Assembly: GCA_024681175.1 (NCBI GenBank) | Contig: JAILBI010000213.1 | Span: 1-8,177 of the forward strand | DNA from: Acholeplasmatales bacterium | GTDB taxonomy: Bacteria > Bacillota_I > Bacilli_A > Acholeplasmatales > Anaeroplasmataceae | Length of the DNA stretch: 8,177 nt | Direction: 5' to 3' | Part shown: piece by piece, positions 1 through 7,646 of the stretch | Layout of the letters: each line of letters opens with the position of its first letter | Position numbering within the stretch: position 1 is the stretch's first letter | The notes under the pieces: generated by a model | What the model was told of the DNA's origin: nothing | Seen by the model: only the letters and a program-made list of their open reading frames with translations | The model's database searches: none | Translations under genes and position numbers: made by a program

Positions 1-1
1 T

Positions 2-1219
2 TTAGAAGAAAATCTTTTTATGATTGCTGATAGTATTAAGTATTTAAAATCAAAAGGTAAAAAAGTATTCTTTGACTGCGAGCATTTCTTTGATGGCTAT
101 AAGTATAATAGAGATTATGCAATAGAAACATTAAAGTGTGCAGAAGGCGCAGGAGCTGAATGCGTAATTTTATGTGATACAAATGGTGGTACATTCCCTG
201 ATGAAATGGTAAATATCATTTCTGATGTCAAAGAAAATGTTAATATTCCATTTGGTATCCACGCTCATAACGATTGTGATATGGCTGTGGCTTTATCTGT
301 AATTGCAGTAGAAAATGGTGCAACACAGGTACAAGGTACACTACTTGGTTATGGTGAAAGATGTGGTAATGCAAATCTTTCAGCTATTATCCCTAACTTA
401 GAATTAAAAAAGGGTATTAATGTGTTACCAAAAGGCAATATGCAAAAGCTTTGTGCTACTTCAAGATTAGTTGCAGAAATATCAAATTTCAAATTATCAA
501 AAAGATTACCATATGTTGGTGGAAGTGCATTTGCCCACAAGGCAGGTATGCATATTGATGGTGTTATAAAGAGTTCAAAATCTTTTGAACACGTCTCTCC
601 AGAATCAGTTGGTAATGAAAGAAGATTCTTAGTAAGTGAGGTTGCAGGAAAATCTACTGTGATTGCTAAGATTCATAAATTGTATCCTGAAATTGAAAAA
701 AGTGATCCACATATTTCTAAGATAGTAGATACTATTAAACAGTTAGAATATGGTGGATATCAATTTGAAGGTGCTGATGCTTCATTTGAATTAATCGTAC
801 ATAAGGTTTTAGGAAACTTTAAATCTTATTTTGAGATTGTTGATTTTAAAACTATTGGTGAAGGTCCATCATTTAAAGAAGAATATTCAGCTTCAGCAAT
901 AATCAAGGTCAAAGTTGGAGACAGCATAGAAATAACTGCAGGTTCAGGAGATGGTCCTGTCGATGCTTTAAACGAAGCATTGCGTAAGGCTATCGGTAAA
1001 TTCTATCCAATTCTAAATAGAGTTACCTTATCAGATTATAAGGTTCGTATTTTAGATGGTAAAGAATCAGCTACTGCAGCTATGACAAGAGTTATTATCG
1101 AATCTACAGATGGCGAATACACTTGGTCAACTGTAGGTGTTTCACGAGATATAATTGAGGCATCATTTAAAGCCTTGATTGATTCAATAGAATATAAATT
1201 ATTAAAGGAGAAATTATAA
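2..1219 (+). CDS. cimA: (R)-citramalate synthase, 5'-truncated by window edge
   Basis: The enzyme condenses pyruvate and acetyl-CoA to (R)-citramalate, the first step of threonine-independent isoleucine synthesis, in the cytoplasm. About 405 residues are visible; the family is about 520-540, so roughly the first 120-130 residues lie left of the window. The frame is open from base 2 and reads [16 protein letters not shown] across the ATG at 20, so that ATG is internal. Seen: the HMGL-like TIM barrel with the metal-binding HAHND motif (260-274), the TQVQGT strand and the [11 protein letters not shown] motif (349-378), then the [15 protein letters not shown] linker segment and a C-terminal LeuA-type regulatory domain with [13 protein letters not shown]. 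The pattern [33 protein letters not shown] and a C-terminal SIEYKLLK is characteristic of the CimA branch rather than true 2-isopropylmalate synthase. Stop TAA lies 1 nt before leuC, whose ribosome site sits inside the cimA 3' end. The regulatory domain implies end-product control, probably by isoleucine (inference). Confidence 0.93.
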   Translation, partial: LEENLFMIADSIKYLKSKGKKVFFDCEHFFDGYKYNRDYAIETLKCAEGAGAECVILCDTNGGTFPDEMVNIISDVKENVNIPFGIHAHNDCDMAVALSVIAVENGATQVQGTLLGYGERCGNANLSAIIPNLELKKGINVLPKGNMQKLCATSRLVAEISNFKLSKRLPYVGGSAFAHKAGMHIDGVIKSSKSFEHVSPESVGNERRFLVSEVAGKSTVIAKIHKLYPEIEKSDPHISKIVDTIKQLEYGGYQFEGADASFELIVHKVLGNFKSYFEIVDFKTIGEGPSFKEEYSASAIIKVKVGDSIEITAGSGDGPVDALNEALRKAIGKFYPILNRVTLSDYKVRILDGKESATAAMTRVIIESTDGEYTWSTVGVSRDIIEASFKALIDSIEYKLLKEKL

Positions 1220-1220
1220 T

Positions 1221-2498
1221 ATGGGTATGACAATGAGTCAAAAGGTTCTAGCTTATCATGCAGGGTTAGATAAGGTAGAAGCTGGACAATTAATCGAAGC
1301 TAATCTAGATTTAGTTCATGGTAATGATATTACAACACCAGTTGCAATAAAAGAATTCAACAAGATTGGTGTTAAAGAAGTATTTGATAAGGATAAAGTA
1401 GTAGTTGTTCCTGACCACTTTACTCCTAATAAAGATATTAAGTCAGCTGAACAATGCAAATTCATCAGAGAATTTGCACATGAAAAGGGCTTAACAAATT
1501 ATATGGAAGTTGGTCAAATGGGTATTGAACATGCAATTATTCCTGAAAAGGGCTTAGTAGTTGCAGGTGATTTAACTATCGGTGCTGACTCACATACTTG
1601 TACTTATGGTGCACTTGGTGCATTTTCAACAGGTGTAGGTTCTACAGATATGGCTTGTGGTATGGCAACAGGTAAGGCTTGGTTTAAAGTACCATCAGCA
1701 TTAAAATTCAATTTAATTGGTAAGCCTGCATTTGGTATTTCAGGTAAGGATGTAATTTTACACATCATCGGTATGATCGGTGTAGATGGTGCATTATATA
1801 AATCTATGGAATTCGATGGTGAAGGCTTAAAATATTTATCAATGGATTCAAGATTCTCTATGGCAAACATGGCTATTGAAGCTGGTGCTAAAAATGGTAT
1901 TTTTGCAGTAGATGAATTAACACTTGCTTATTGTAAGGAACATTCAAAGAAAGAACCTAAAGTATTTAAGGCAGATAGCGATGCAAAATATGATAAGGTT
2001 TATGATATTGACCTATCAAAGATTAAACCAACAGTTGCATTCCCTCATTTACCTGAAAATGCTCATACAGTAGATGAAAAAGTTTGTAAAGAAACTAAGA
2101 TTGACCAAGTAGTAATCGGTTCTTGTACAAATGGTAGAATTGAAGACTTAAGAGTTGCTCGTGATATCTTAAAGGGTAAGAAGGTAAATTCAAATGTACG
2201 TTGTATTATTTTACCTGGTACTCAAAAGATTTATTTACAAGCAATTATGGAAAATATCGTTCAAGATTTAGTTGAAGCAGGTTGTGCTGTATCAACTCCA
2301 ACATGTGGTCCATGTTTAGGTGGACATATGGGTATTTTAGCCGCAGGTGAAAGATGTGTATCTACAACTAACAGAAACTTTGTTGGTCGTATGGGACATG
2401 TTGATAGTGAAGTATATTTAGCTTCACCAGCTACAGCTGCAGCAAGTGCAATTGCAGGTTATATTGCAGACCCAAGAGATTATATGGAGGAAAAGTAA
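1221..2498 (+). CDS. leuC: 3-isopropylmalate dehydratase, large subunit
   Basis: This is the catalytic [4Fe-4S] subunit of isopropylmalate isomerase, which converts 2- to 3-isopropylmalate with LeuD. In a CimA pathway the same enzyme isomerises citramalate through citraconate to 3-methylmalate. At 425 residues it belongs to the shorter archaeal/clostridial LeuC group, not the roughly 466-residue E. coli type. Seen: the N-terminal [15 protein letters not shown] start typical of that group, [11 protein letters not shown] near residue 65, [13 protein letters not shown] near 122-134, and the three cluster cysteines C302 (in GSCTNGR), C362 and C365 (in TCGPCLGG). The start at 1221 follows AAAGGAG at 1204-1210 with 10 nt spacing; the internal Met codons at 1227 and 1233 would shorten the conserved N-terminus. 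Gly codons are almost all GGT. leuD begins 1 nt after the stop, which fits co-translation of the two subunits. Confidence 0.96.
   Translation: MGMTMSQKVLAYHAGLDKVEAGQLIEANLDLVHGNDITTPVAIKEFNKIGVKEVFDKDKVVVVPDHFTPNKDIKSAEQCKFIREFAHEKGLTNYMEVGQMGIEHAIIPEKGLVVAGDLTIGADSHTCTYGALGAFSTGVGSTDMACGMATGKAWFKVPSALKFNLIGKPAFGISGKDVILHIIGMIGVDGALYKSMEFDGEGLKYLSMDSRFSMANMAIEAGAKNGIFAVDELTLAYCKEHSKKEPKVFKADSDAKYDKVYDIDLSKIKPTVAFPHLPENAHTVDEKVCKETKIDQVVIGSCTNGRIEDLRVARDILKGKKVNSNVRCIILPGTQKIYLQAIMENIVQDLVEAGCAVSTPTCGPCLGGHMGILAAGERCVSTTNRNFVGRMGHVDSEVYLASPATAAASAIAGYIADPRDYMEEK
2486..2490 (+). promoter_or_regulatory. Ribosome binding site that fixes the leuD start
   Basis: GGAGG lies within the last codons of leuC, 9 nt before the ATG at 2500. 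It supports that ATG over the in-frame ATG at 2446, which has no comparable upstream purine tract and would add 18 residues encoded inside leuC. Confidence 0.8.
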
Positions 2499-2499
2499 G

Positions 2500-3012
2500 A
2501 TGAACGCAAAGGGTACAGTTTTAAAGTATGGTAGTGATATTGATACTGATGTTATCATTCCAGCTAGATATTTAAATACATCAGATCCAAAAGAATTAGC
2601 TTCTCACTGCATGGAAGATTCAAAACAAGATATCAATGCAGGTAAAAAGCCATTTGCACAAAGAGTTCAAGTTGGTGATATTTTAGTTGCTGATAAGAAT
2701 TTTGGTTGTGGTTCTTCAAGAGAACATGCTCCACTTGCAATTAAAACTTGTGGTGTATCTTGTGTAATCGCTAAGACTTTTGCAAGAATTTTCTATAGAA
2801 ACTCAATAAACATTGGTCTTCCTATTCTTGAATGTCCTGAAGCAGTAGATGATATTAAAGATGGTGATATTGTATCTGTTGATTTCAATACAGGTGTAAT
2901 TGTAAATGAATCAACTGGAAATAAATTCCAAGCAGCACCATTCCCACCATTTATGCAAAACATCATTGCAAAGGGTGGTTTAATTAATAAGATTAAAGGA
3001 GAATTAAAATAA
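2500..3012 (+). CDS. leuD: 3-isopropylmalate dehydratase, small subunit
   Basis: This is the swivelling-domain partner of LeuC; the heterodimer carries out the isomerase step for leucine and, with CimA, for isoleucine. It is 170 residues, near the 160-170 of the short clostridial/archaeal LeuD group. Seen: [17 protein letters not shown] (residues 11-27), [12 protein letters not shown] (67-78) and [13 protein letters not shown] (about 104-116). These are the standard aconitase C-terminal (swivel) signatures. The YLNT segment (24-27) lies where the substrate-specificity loop of this family sits, so it may bear on whether citramalate and isopropylmalate are both accepted (inference). The frame is open back to an ATG at 2446, but that part overlaps leuC and has no homologous look; the start at 2500 matches the family N-terminus and follows GGAGG. 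Its stop overlaps the leuB start by one base (TAATG). Confidence 0.95.
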   Translation: MNAKGTVLKYGSDIDTDVIIPARYLNTSDPKELASHCMEDSKQDINAGKKPFAQRVQVGDILVADKNFGCGSSREHAPLAIKTCGVSCVIAKTFARIFYRNSINIGLPILECPEAVDDIKDGDIVSVDFNTGVIVNESTGNKFQAAPFPPFMQNIIAKGGLINKIKGELK

Positions 3013-4115
3013 TGAGTAATTTTAATATTGTAACTTTACCTGGCGATGGTATCGGTCCAGATATCGTTAATGAAGCAGTTAAGGTTTTAAATAGAATTGG
3101 TGAATTATATGGTCACAAATTCAATATAATTGAAAAGAGAATGGGTGGTATCGCAATCGATATGGACGGTACTTCACTTCCTCAAGATACAATTGATGCA
3201 GCACTAAAAAGTGATGCTGTATTATTAGGTGCAGTTGGTGGTCCTAAGTGGGATCATTTACCTAATGGCGACAGACCAGAAAAGGGGCTTTTAGGTATTA
3301 GAGGTGCATTAAAGTTATATGCTAACCTTCGTCCAGCTGTATTATTTAAGCAATTAAAGCATACATCACCATTAAAGCCAGAAATCATTGGTGATGGTTT
3401 AGATATTTTAGTTGTACGTGAATTAACTGGTGGTATGTACTTTGGTGAAAAGGCAAACTCTCCAGCATATGATACAACTAAGCCAGATTGTTGGGCTTCA
3501 GACTTAGAAAAGTATTCAGTATTTGAAATTGAAAGAATTTTAAAGACTGGTTTTGAAGCAGCTATGAAGCGTGGTAAAAAATTATGCTGCGTTCATAAGG
3601 CAAACGTACTTGAATCTTCAAGATTATGGAGAGCAGTATTTGAAAGAGTTAAAAAGGATTATCCTGAAGTTGAATGTACAGAAATGTATGTTGATAATGC
3701 AGCTATGCAATTAGTTAGAAATCCTCGTCAATTTGATGTTATCGTTACATCAAATATCTTCGGTGATATTTTAACTGATGAAGCTTCACAAGTTGCAGGT
3801 TCAATCGGTATGTTAGCATCAGCATCTTTAGGTGCATCTAAGTTAGGTTTATATGAACCAATTCATGGTAGTGCTCCAGATATCGCTGGTAAGAATTTAG
3901 CAAACCCAATTGCTACAATCTTATCACTTCCATTAATGTTCAGATATTCATTAGATTTATTTGAAGAAGCAGATTGTATCGATAGAGCAATCAATGAAGT
4001 ATTAGATAACGGTTATAGAACAGGTGATATTTTCACTCCTGGTATGAACGACGAATCAAAGAAAGTCGGTACTAAGGAAATGGGCGATTTAATCGTTAAG
4101 GCTTTAAAGAAGTAA
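3012..4115 (+). CDS. leuB: 3-isopropylmalate dehydrogenase
   Basis: LeuB oxidatively decarboxylates 3-isopropylmalate to 2-oxoisocaproate with NAD. With CimA upstream it would also turn 3-methylmalate into 2-oxobutyrate. It is 367 residues, the usual length. Seen: LPGDGIGPDIV at the N-terminus, GAVGGPKWD, substrate-binding arginines R97, R107 (in YANLRP) and R136 (in VRELTGG), catalytic Y143 (in GGMYFG) and K196 (in VHKANV), and metal-binding D228, D252 and D256 (in YVDNAAMQL and NIFGDILTDEAS). The C-terminal EPIHGSAPDIAGK segment (from about 282, with D290) is the NAD-specific form of the nucleotide site. The start overlaps the leuD stop by one base (TAATG) and follows AAAGGAG at 2995-3001, so translation is probably coupled. 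Nothing appears broken or missing. Confidence 0.97.
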   Translation: MSNFNIVTLPGDGIGPDIVNEAVKVLNRIGELYGHKFNIIEKRMGGIAIDMDGTSLPQDTIDAALKSDAVLLGAVGGPKWDHLPNGDRPEKGLLGIRGALKLYANLRPAVLFKQLKHTSPLKPEIIGDGLDILVVRELTGGMYFGEKANSPAYDTTKPDCWASDLEKYSVFEIERILKTGFEAAMKRGKKLCCVHKANVLESSRLWRAVFERVKKDYPEVECTEMYVDNAAMQLVRNPRQFDVIVTSNIFGDILTDEASQVAGSIGMLASASLGASKLGLYEPIHGSAPDIAGKNLANPIATILSLPLMFRYSLDLFEEADCIDRAINEVLDNGYRTGDIFTPGMNDESKKVGTKEMGDLIVKALKK

Positions 4116-4140
4116 TATATAATATAAAAATTTAGTTATA

Positions 4141-4148
4141 AAGGGGGT
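4141..4148 (+). promoter_or_regulatory. Strong G-rich ribosome binding site of ilvD
   Basis: AAGGGGGT pairs with the 16S 3' end (UUCCUCCA) over eight positions if one G-U pair is allowed, and lies 10 nt before the ilvD ATG at 4159. The run of five G stands out in very AT-rich surroundings. It differs from the AAAGGA or AAAGGAG sites used by neighbouring genes. Confidence 0.7.
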
Positions 4149-4158
4149 CACGCTTATT

Positions 4159-5817
4159 ATGAGAAGTGATGTAGTAAAAAAGGGTATAGAAAGAGTTCCT
4201 AATAGATCTTTACTTAAAGCATTAGGTTTAACAGATGAAGAAATTGAAAGACCATTTATCGGTGTCGTGTGTGCTAAATCAGAAATAGTACCAGGTCATA
4301 TGTGGTTAGATAAGATTTCAGAAGCTGTTAAGCGTGGTATTTTAATGGCTGGTGGTACTCCAATTGAAATTCCAGCAATTGGTGTTTGTGATGGTATCGC
4401 AATGGGCCACAAGGGTATGAAATATTCACTTGTTACAAGAGAATTAATTGCAGATTCAGTAGAATGTATGGCACTTGCTCATGCACTTGATGGTTTAGTA
4501 TTAATTCCTAACTGTGATAAGATCGTCCCAGGTATGTTAATGGGAGCTTGTAGATTAAATTTACCTACAGTTGTAATGAGTGGTGGACCTATGCTTGCAG
4601 GTAGAGTAAATGGTCAAAAGACTTCTTTATCTTCTACATTTGAAGCAGTTGGTAAATATAATGCTGGTAAGATCAACAAAGAAGAATTACAAGAATGGGA
4701 AAATTCTTCATGCCCAGGTTGTGGTTCTTGTAGTGGTATGTATACAGCTAACTCAATGAACTGTATGTGTGAAGTATTAGGTATTGCCCTTCATGGTAAT
4801 GGTACTATCCCAGCAGTACACGCTGCTAGAATTAGACAAGCAAAATATTCTGGAATGGCTATTATGGATTTAGTTAAAAGAGATGTAAAAATCCGTGATA
4901 TCTTAACTGAAAAAGCATTTATGAATGCTTTAACTTGTGATATGGCACTTGGTTGTTCTACAAATACAATGTTACACTTACCTGCTATCGCACATGAAGC
5001 TGGCGTTCATATCGATTTAGATATAGCAAATAGTATTTCAGCTCATACTCCAAATTTATGTCATTTAGCTCCTGCTGGACATACTTATATGGAAGATTTA
5101 AATGAAGCTGGTGGCGTAAGAGCCGTAATGAAAGAATTATCTAAATTAAATTTATTAAATCTTGATTTACCTACAGTTAATGGTAAGACTGTAAGAGAAA
5201 ATATTGAATTTGCAATCAATAAAAATCCTGAAATCATCAGAACTATCGATAACCCATATTCAAAAACTGGTGGTATCGCAGTACTTAAGGGTAATTTAGC
5301 TTTAAATGGTTGCGTTGTTAAGCGTGGTGCAGTTGCTCCTGAAATGTTAAAGCATACAGGTCCTGCAAAAGTTTACAACAGCGAAGAAGAAGCTATCGCT
5401 GCTATCGATGGTGGCAAGATTGAAAAGGGTGATGTAGTAGTTATCCGTTACGAAGGTCCTAAGGGTGGTCCTGGTATGAGAGAAATGCTTGCACCAACAT
5501 CAAGAATTGCTGGTATGGGATTAGATAAAGATTGTGCACTTATTACAGATGGTAGATTCTCAGGTGCAACTCGTGGTGCATCTATCGGTCACGTTTCACC
5601 AGAAGCTGCTGAAGGTGGTTTAATTGGTTTAGTTGAAAATGGAGATTTAATTGAAATCAACATGATCGATTGTACAATTAAATTACTTGTTGATGATAAG
5701 GTAATTGAACAAAGAAGAAAGAATTGGAAGATGCCTGAAAGAAATGTAACAGGTTATCTAAAGCGTTATGCTAAATTAGTTACAAGTGCATCTACAGGTG
5801 CAGTATTTAAAGACTAG
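4159..5817 (+). CDS. ilvD: Dihydroxy-acid dehydratase
   Basis: The Fe-S enzyme dehydrates 2,3-dihydroxy-isovalerate and 2,3-dihydroxy-3-methylvalerate to the keto acids of valine and isoleucine. At 552 residues it is of usual length (about 550-570). Seen: [10 protein letters not shown] (42-51), [10 protein letters not shown] with D78, PNCDK with C119, D120 and K121 (cluster ligand, metal ligand and the lysine that is carbamylated in the family), [19 protein letters not shown] with C185, C188 and C191, and near the C-terminus TDGRFSG (S468, the proposed catalytic serine) and HVSPEA. The position equivalent to the third Cys of [2Fe-2S] dehydratases is G46 (PGH), so the [4Fe-4S] type is more likely (inference). 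One oddity is CAKSE (38-42), where most relatives have an NS-x-NE-like sequence. It lies 43 nt after leuB with no terminator between, so it is probably in the same operon. The stop is TAG. Confidence 0.96.
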   Translation: MRSDVVKKGIERVPNRSLLKALGLTDEEIERPFIGVVCAKSEIVPGHMWLDKISEAVKRGILMAGGTPIEIPAIGVCDGIAMGHKGMKYSLVTRELIADSVECMALAHALDGLVLIPNCDKIVPGMLMGACRLNLPTVVMSGGPMLAGRVNGQKTSLSSTFEAVGKYNAGKINKEELQEWENSSCPGCGSCSGMYTANSMNCMCEVLGIALHGNGTIPAVHAARIRQAKYSGMAIMDLVKRDVKIRDILTEKAFMNALTCDMALGCSTNTMLHLPAIAHEAGVHIDLDIANSISAHTPNLCHLAPAGHTYMEDLNEAGGVRAVMKELSKLNLLNLDLPTVNGKTVRENIEFAINKNPEIIRTIDNPYSKTGGIAVLKGNLALNGCVVKRGAVAPEMLKHTGPAKVYNSEEEAIAAIDGGKIEKGDVVVIRYEGPKGGPGMREMLAPTSRIAGMGLDKDCALITDGRFSGATRGASIGHVSPEAAEGGLIGLVENGDLIEINMIDCTIKLLVDDKVIEQRRKNWKMPERNVTGYLKRYAKLVTSASTGAVFKD

Positions 5818-5828
5818 TATAAAAAAAG

Positions 5829-5847
5829 ACCTATTTTTAAAATAGGT
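5829..5847 (+). repeat. Perfect 9-bp inverted repeat in the ilvD-ilvB gap
   Basis: ACCTATTTT (5829-5837) and AAAATAGGT (5839-5847) are exact reverse complements around a single T. As RNA this could form a stem of up to 8 bp with a 3-nt loop, ending two nucleotides before the ilvB ribosome site (AAAGGA, 5850-5855). No T-run follows on the + strand, so it is not a standard terminator for the operon. On the - strand the hairpin is followed by CTTTTTTT, the form of an intrinsic terminator, although no - strand gene is seen upstream of it. It could be an mRNA stability or processing element, an operator, or chance in AT-rich DNA. Confidence 0.6.
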
Positions 5848-5864
5848 AGAAAGGATTTGATATT

Positions 5865-7544
5865 ATGAAACTAAATGGTTCACAAATAATCGTTGAATGT
5901 CTAGTAGAGCAACACGTAGATACTATTTTTGGTTATCCAGGTGGTGCAGTACTTAACATTTATGACGAATTATATAAAAACTCAGATAGAATCAAGCATA
6001 TCCTAACATCACATGAACAAGGTGCATCACATGCAGCTGATGGTTATGCTAGATCTACTGGTAAGGTTGGTGTATGCCTTGCAACATCAGGTCCAGGTGC
6101 AACAAATCTTGTAACTGGTATTGCAACAGCATATATGGATTCAGTACCAATGGTTGCTATTACAGGTAATGTAACTAACAATTTATTTGGTAAAGATTCA
6201 TTCCAAGAAGTTGATATCGCAGGTATAACTATGCCTATTACTAAGCATAATTATATCGTTAAAGATATAAAAGATTTAGCTTCTACATTTAGAGAAGCTT
6301 TCCGTATCGCAAGAAGTGGAAGACCTGGTCCAGTATTAATTGATATTTTAAAAGATGTTACAGCTTTAAATAATTATTATGATTTTGAGCCAATTAAAAT
6401 TGATATTAATAAAAAGGATAAGGTTAAGCCAATTGATCCTATCTCAGAAGATAGAATTAAAGAAATTGCAAATTTAATTAACAATGCTAAAAAGCCATTC
6501 ATTTATGCTGGTGGTGGTATTGTAAGAAGTAATTCTAGTAAAGAATTAAATGAATTTGCAAACAAGATGAATATTCCAACATCTACATCTTTAATGGGTA
6601 TTGGTGCATTTGATCAATCAAATAAACTATCAACTGGTTTAATTGGTATGCACGGTACTATCGCATCTAATAAATCAATTTGTGAATGTGATTTATTACT
6701 TGCACTTGGTGTTAGATTTTCAGATAGAGTATTAACAAATAAAAAGCATTTTGCTCAAAATGCTAAGATTGTTCATGTTGATATCGATCAAGCTGAAATT
6801 GATAAGAATATCCATGCAGATTATCCAGTTGTAATGGATTTAAAAGAATTCTTTGAAAGAATTAATAAATATTTAGAGCCACAAAACAATGCTAACTGGT
6901 TAGCACTTGTTGATTCTTGGAAAAATATGTTTTCAGAAAACCAAGTATCTTCATCTTTAAAACCAAGATATTTTATGGAAGCAATTGATGAAGCTACAAA
7001 AGGTGATTGTTTTATCTGTACAGAAGTAGGTCAACATCAAATGTGGGCTGCACAATACTTCAAGTACAGAAAGCCAAACAGATTCATCTCAAGTGGTGGT
7101 TTAGGTACTATGGGCTTTGGTATGGGTGCATCTATCGGTACACAAGTTGGTAATCCAAAAGCAATGGTATTTAATATTTCAGGTGATGGTTCATTTAGAA
7201 TGAACTTCAATGAATTATTAACTATTTCTAAATATAATTTACCAGTTTGTGTTGTAGTTGCAAACAATGGTGTACTTGGTATGGTAAGACAATGGCAAAC
7301 AGCTTTCTATGAAAAACGTTATTCTCAAACAATACTTGATACAGTACTAGATTATGAAGCATTAGCTAAGGCAGTTGGTGTTGATTATTATTATGCATCA
7401 ACAAGAGAAGAATATAAAAAAGCTATTGATTCAGTAATTAAAAATAGACGTCCTGCATTAATTAATGCAATCGTTGATACAGATGAAAAAGTATTACCAT
7501 TTATCGCTCCAGGTAAACCTGTTGATGATATGATGTTAAAGTAA
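5865..7544 (+). CDS. ilvB: Acetolactate (acetohydroxyacid) synthase, large catalytic subunit
   Basis: This ThDP- and FAD-dependent enzyme joins two pyruvates to acetolactate (valine, leucine) or pyruvate and 2-oxobutyrate to acetohydroxybutyrate (isoleucine). At 559 residues it matches the biosynthetic large subunit. Domains in order: N-terminal PYR domain with GYPGGAVLNIYDEL and catalytic E51 (HEQGASHAADGYAR); ATSGPGATNLVTG and GRPGPVLID; a central FAD-binding domain with YAGGGIV, SLMGIGAFD and GVRFSDRV; and a C-terminal ThDP domain with the GDGS (440-443) to NN (467-468) signature and GMVRQWQTAFYEKRYS. Those last motifs and the FAD domain fit AHAS better than other ThDP enzymes; catabolic AlsS is possible but less likely in this operon. 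The ATG at 5865 follows AAAGGA with 9 nt spacing. No ilvN follows: a terminator ends the transcript instead, so any regulatory subunit must be encoded elsewhere. Confidence 0.95.
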   Translation: MKLNGSQIIVECLVEQHVDTIFGYPGGAVLNIYDELYKNSDRIKHILTSHEQGASHAADGYARSTGKVGVCLATSGPGATNLVTGIATAYMDSVPMVAITGNVTNNLFGKDSFQEVDIAGITMPITKHNYIVKDIKDLASTFREAFRIARSGRPGPVLIDILKDVTALNNYYDFEPIKIDINKKDKVKPIDPISEDRIKEIANLINNAKKPFIYAGGGIVRSNSSKELNEFANKMNIPTSTSLMGIGAFDQSNKLSTGLIGMHGTIASNKSICECDLLLALGVRFSDRVLTNKKHFAQNAKIVHVDIDQAEIDKNIHADYPVVMDLKEFFERINKYLEPQNNANWLALVDSWKNMFSENQVSSSLKPRYFMEAIDEATKGDCFICTEVGQHQMWAAQYFKYRKPNRFISSGGLGTMGFGMGASIGTQVGNPKAMVFNISGDGSFRMNFNELLTISKYNLPVCVVVANNGVLGMVRQWQTAFYEKRYSQTILDTVLDYEALAKAVGVDYYYASTREEYKKAIDSVIKNRRPALINAIVDTDEKVLPFIAPGKPVDDMMLK

Positions 7545-7562
7545 TATTTAATAATTGATATT

Positions 7563-7592
7563 AAATCCTATATGGTTATTCATATAGGATTT
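7563..7592 (+). terminator. Intrinsic terminator of the cimA-ilvB operon
   Basis: AAATCCTATATG (7563-7574) pairs perfectly with CATATAGGATTT (7581-7592), a 12-bp stem with a 6-nt GTTATT loop. The downstream sequence continues T-rich to about 7600. It lies 18 nt after the ilvB stop. The reverse complement is not followed by a T-run, so it acts on + strand transcripts only. Confidence 0.88.
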
Positions 7593-7619
7593 TTTATTTT
7601 ATAAAAATGACAAAAGAAA

Positions 7620-7641
7620 AACCTAATCTTTCGATTAGGTT
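7620..7641 (-). terminator. Intrinsic terminator of the convergent leuA
   Basis: Read on the - strand, AACCTAATC and GATTAGGTT form a perfect 9-bp stem closed by a GAAA tetraloop, followed by TTTCTTTTG. It starts 5 nt after the leuA stop codon. On the + strand it is preceded by A-rich sequence and followed by no T-run, so it serves the - strand gene. Confidence 0.88.
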
Positions 7642-7646
7642 AATTA

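Noticed and set aside
20..22. ATG at 20 as the start of cimA
   Set aside because: The frame is open to the window edge and the upstream codons (LEENLF) continue the conserved CimA sequence. The protein would lack the N-terminal part of the TIM barrel if started here.
349..540. Reverse-strand open frame inside cimA (and similar ones at 1036-1233, 1604-1870 and 7037-7267)
   Set aside because: Each lies wholly or almost wholly antisense to a well-supported gene, shows no recognisable motif or ribosome site, and is explained by the low stop frequency opposite biased codons.
2446..2499. An 18-residue longer LeuD starting at ATG 2446
   Set aside because: It would overlap leuC by 53 nt, lacks a ribosome site and does not fit the LeuD N-terminus. 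The ATG at 2500 has GGAGG and the expected start.
4118..4123. TATAAT as a -10 box of an internal promoter before ilvD
   Set aside because: No TTGACA-like hexamer lies about 17 nt upstream and there is no extended -10 TG. Such hexamers are expected by chance in this AT-rich gap.
5829..5847. The ilvD-ilvB palindrome as an operon terminator or attenuator on the + strand
   Set aside because: No T-run follows on the + strand, and no alternative pairing partner or leader peptide was seen. It is kept only as an inverted repeat of unknown role.
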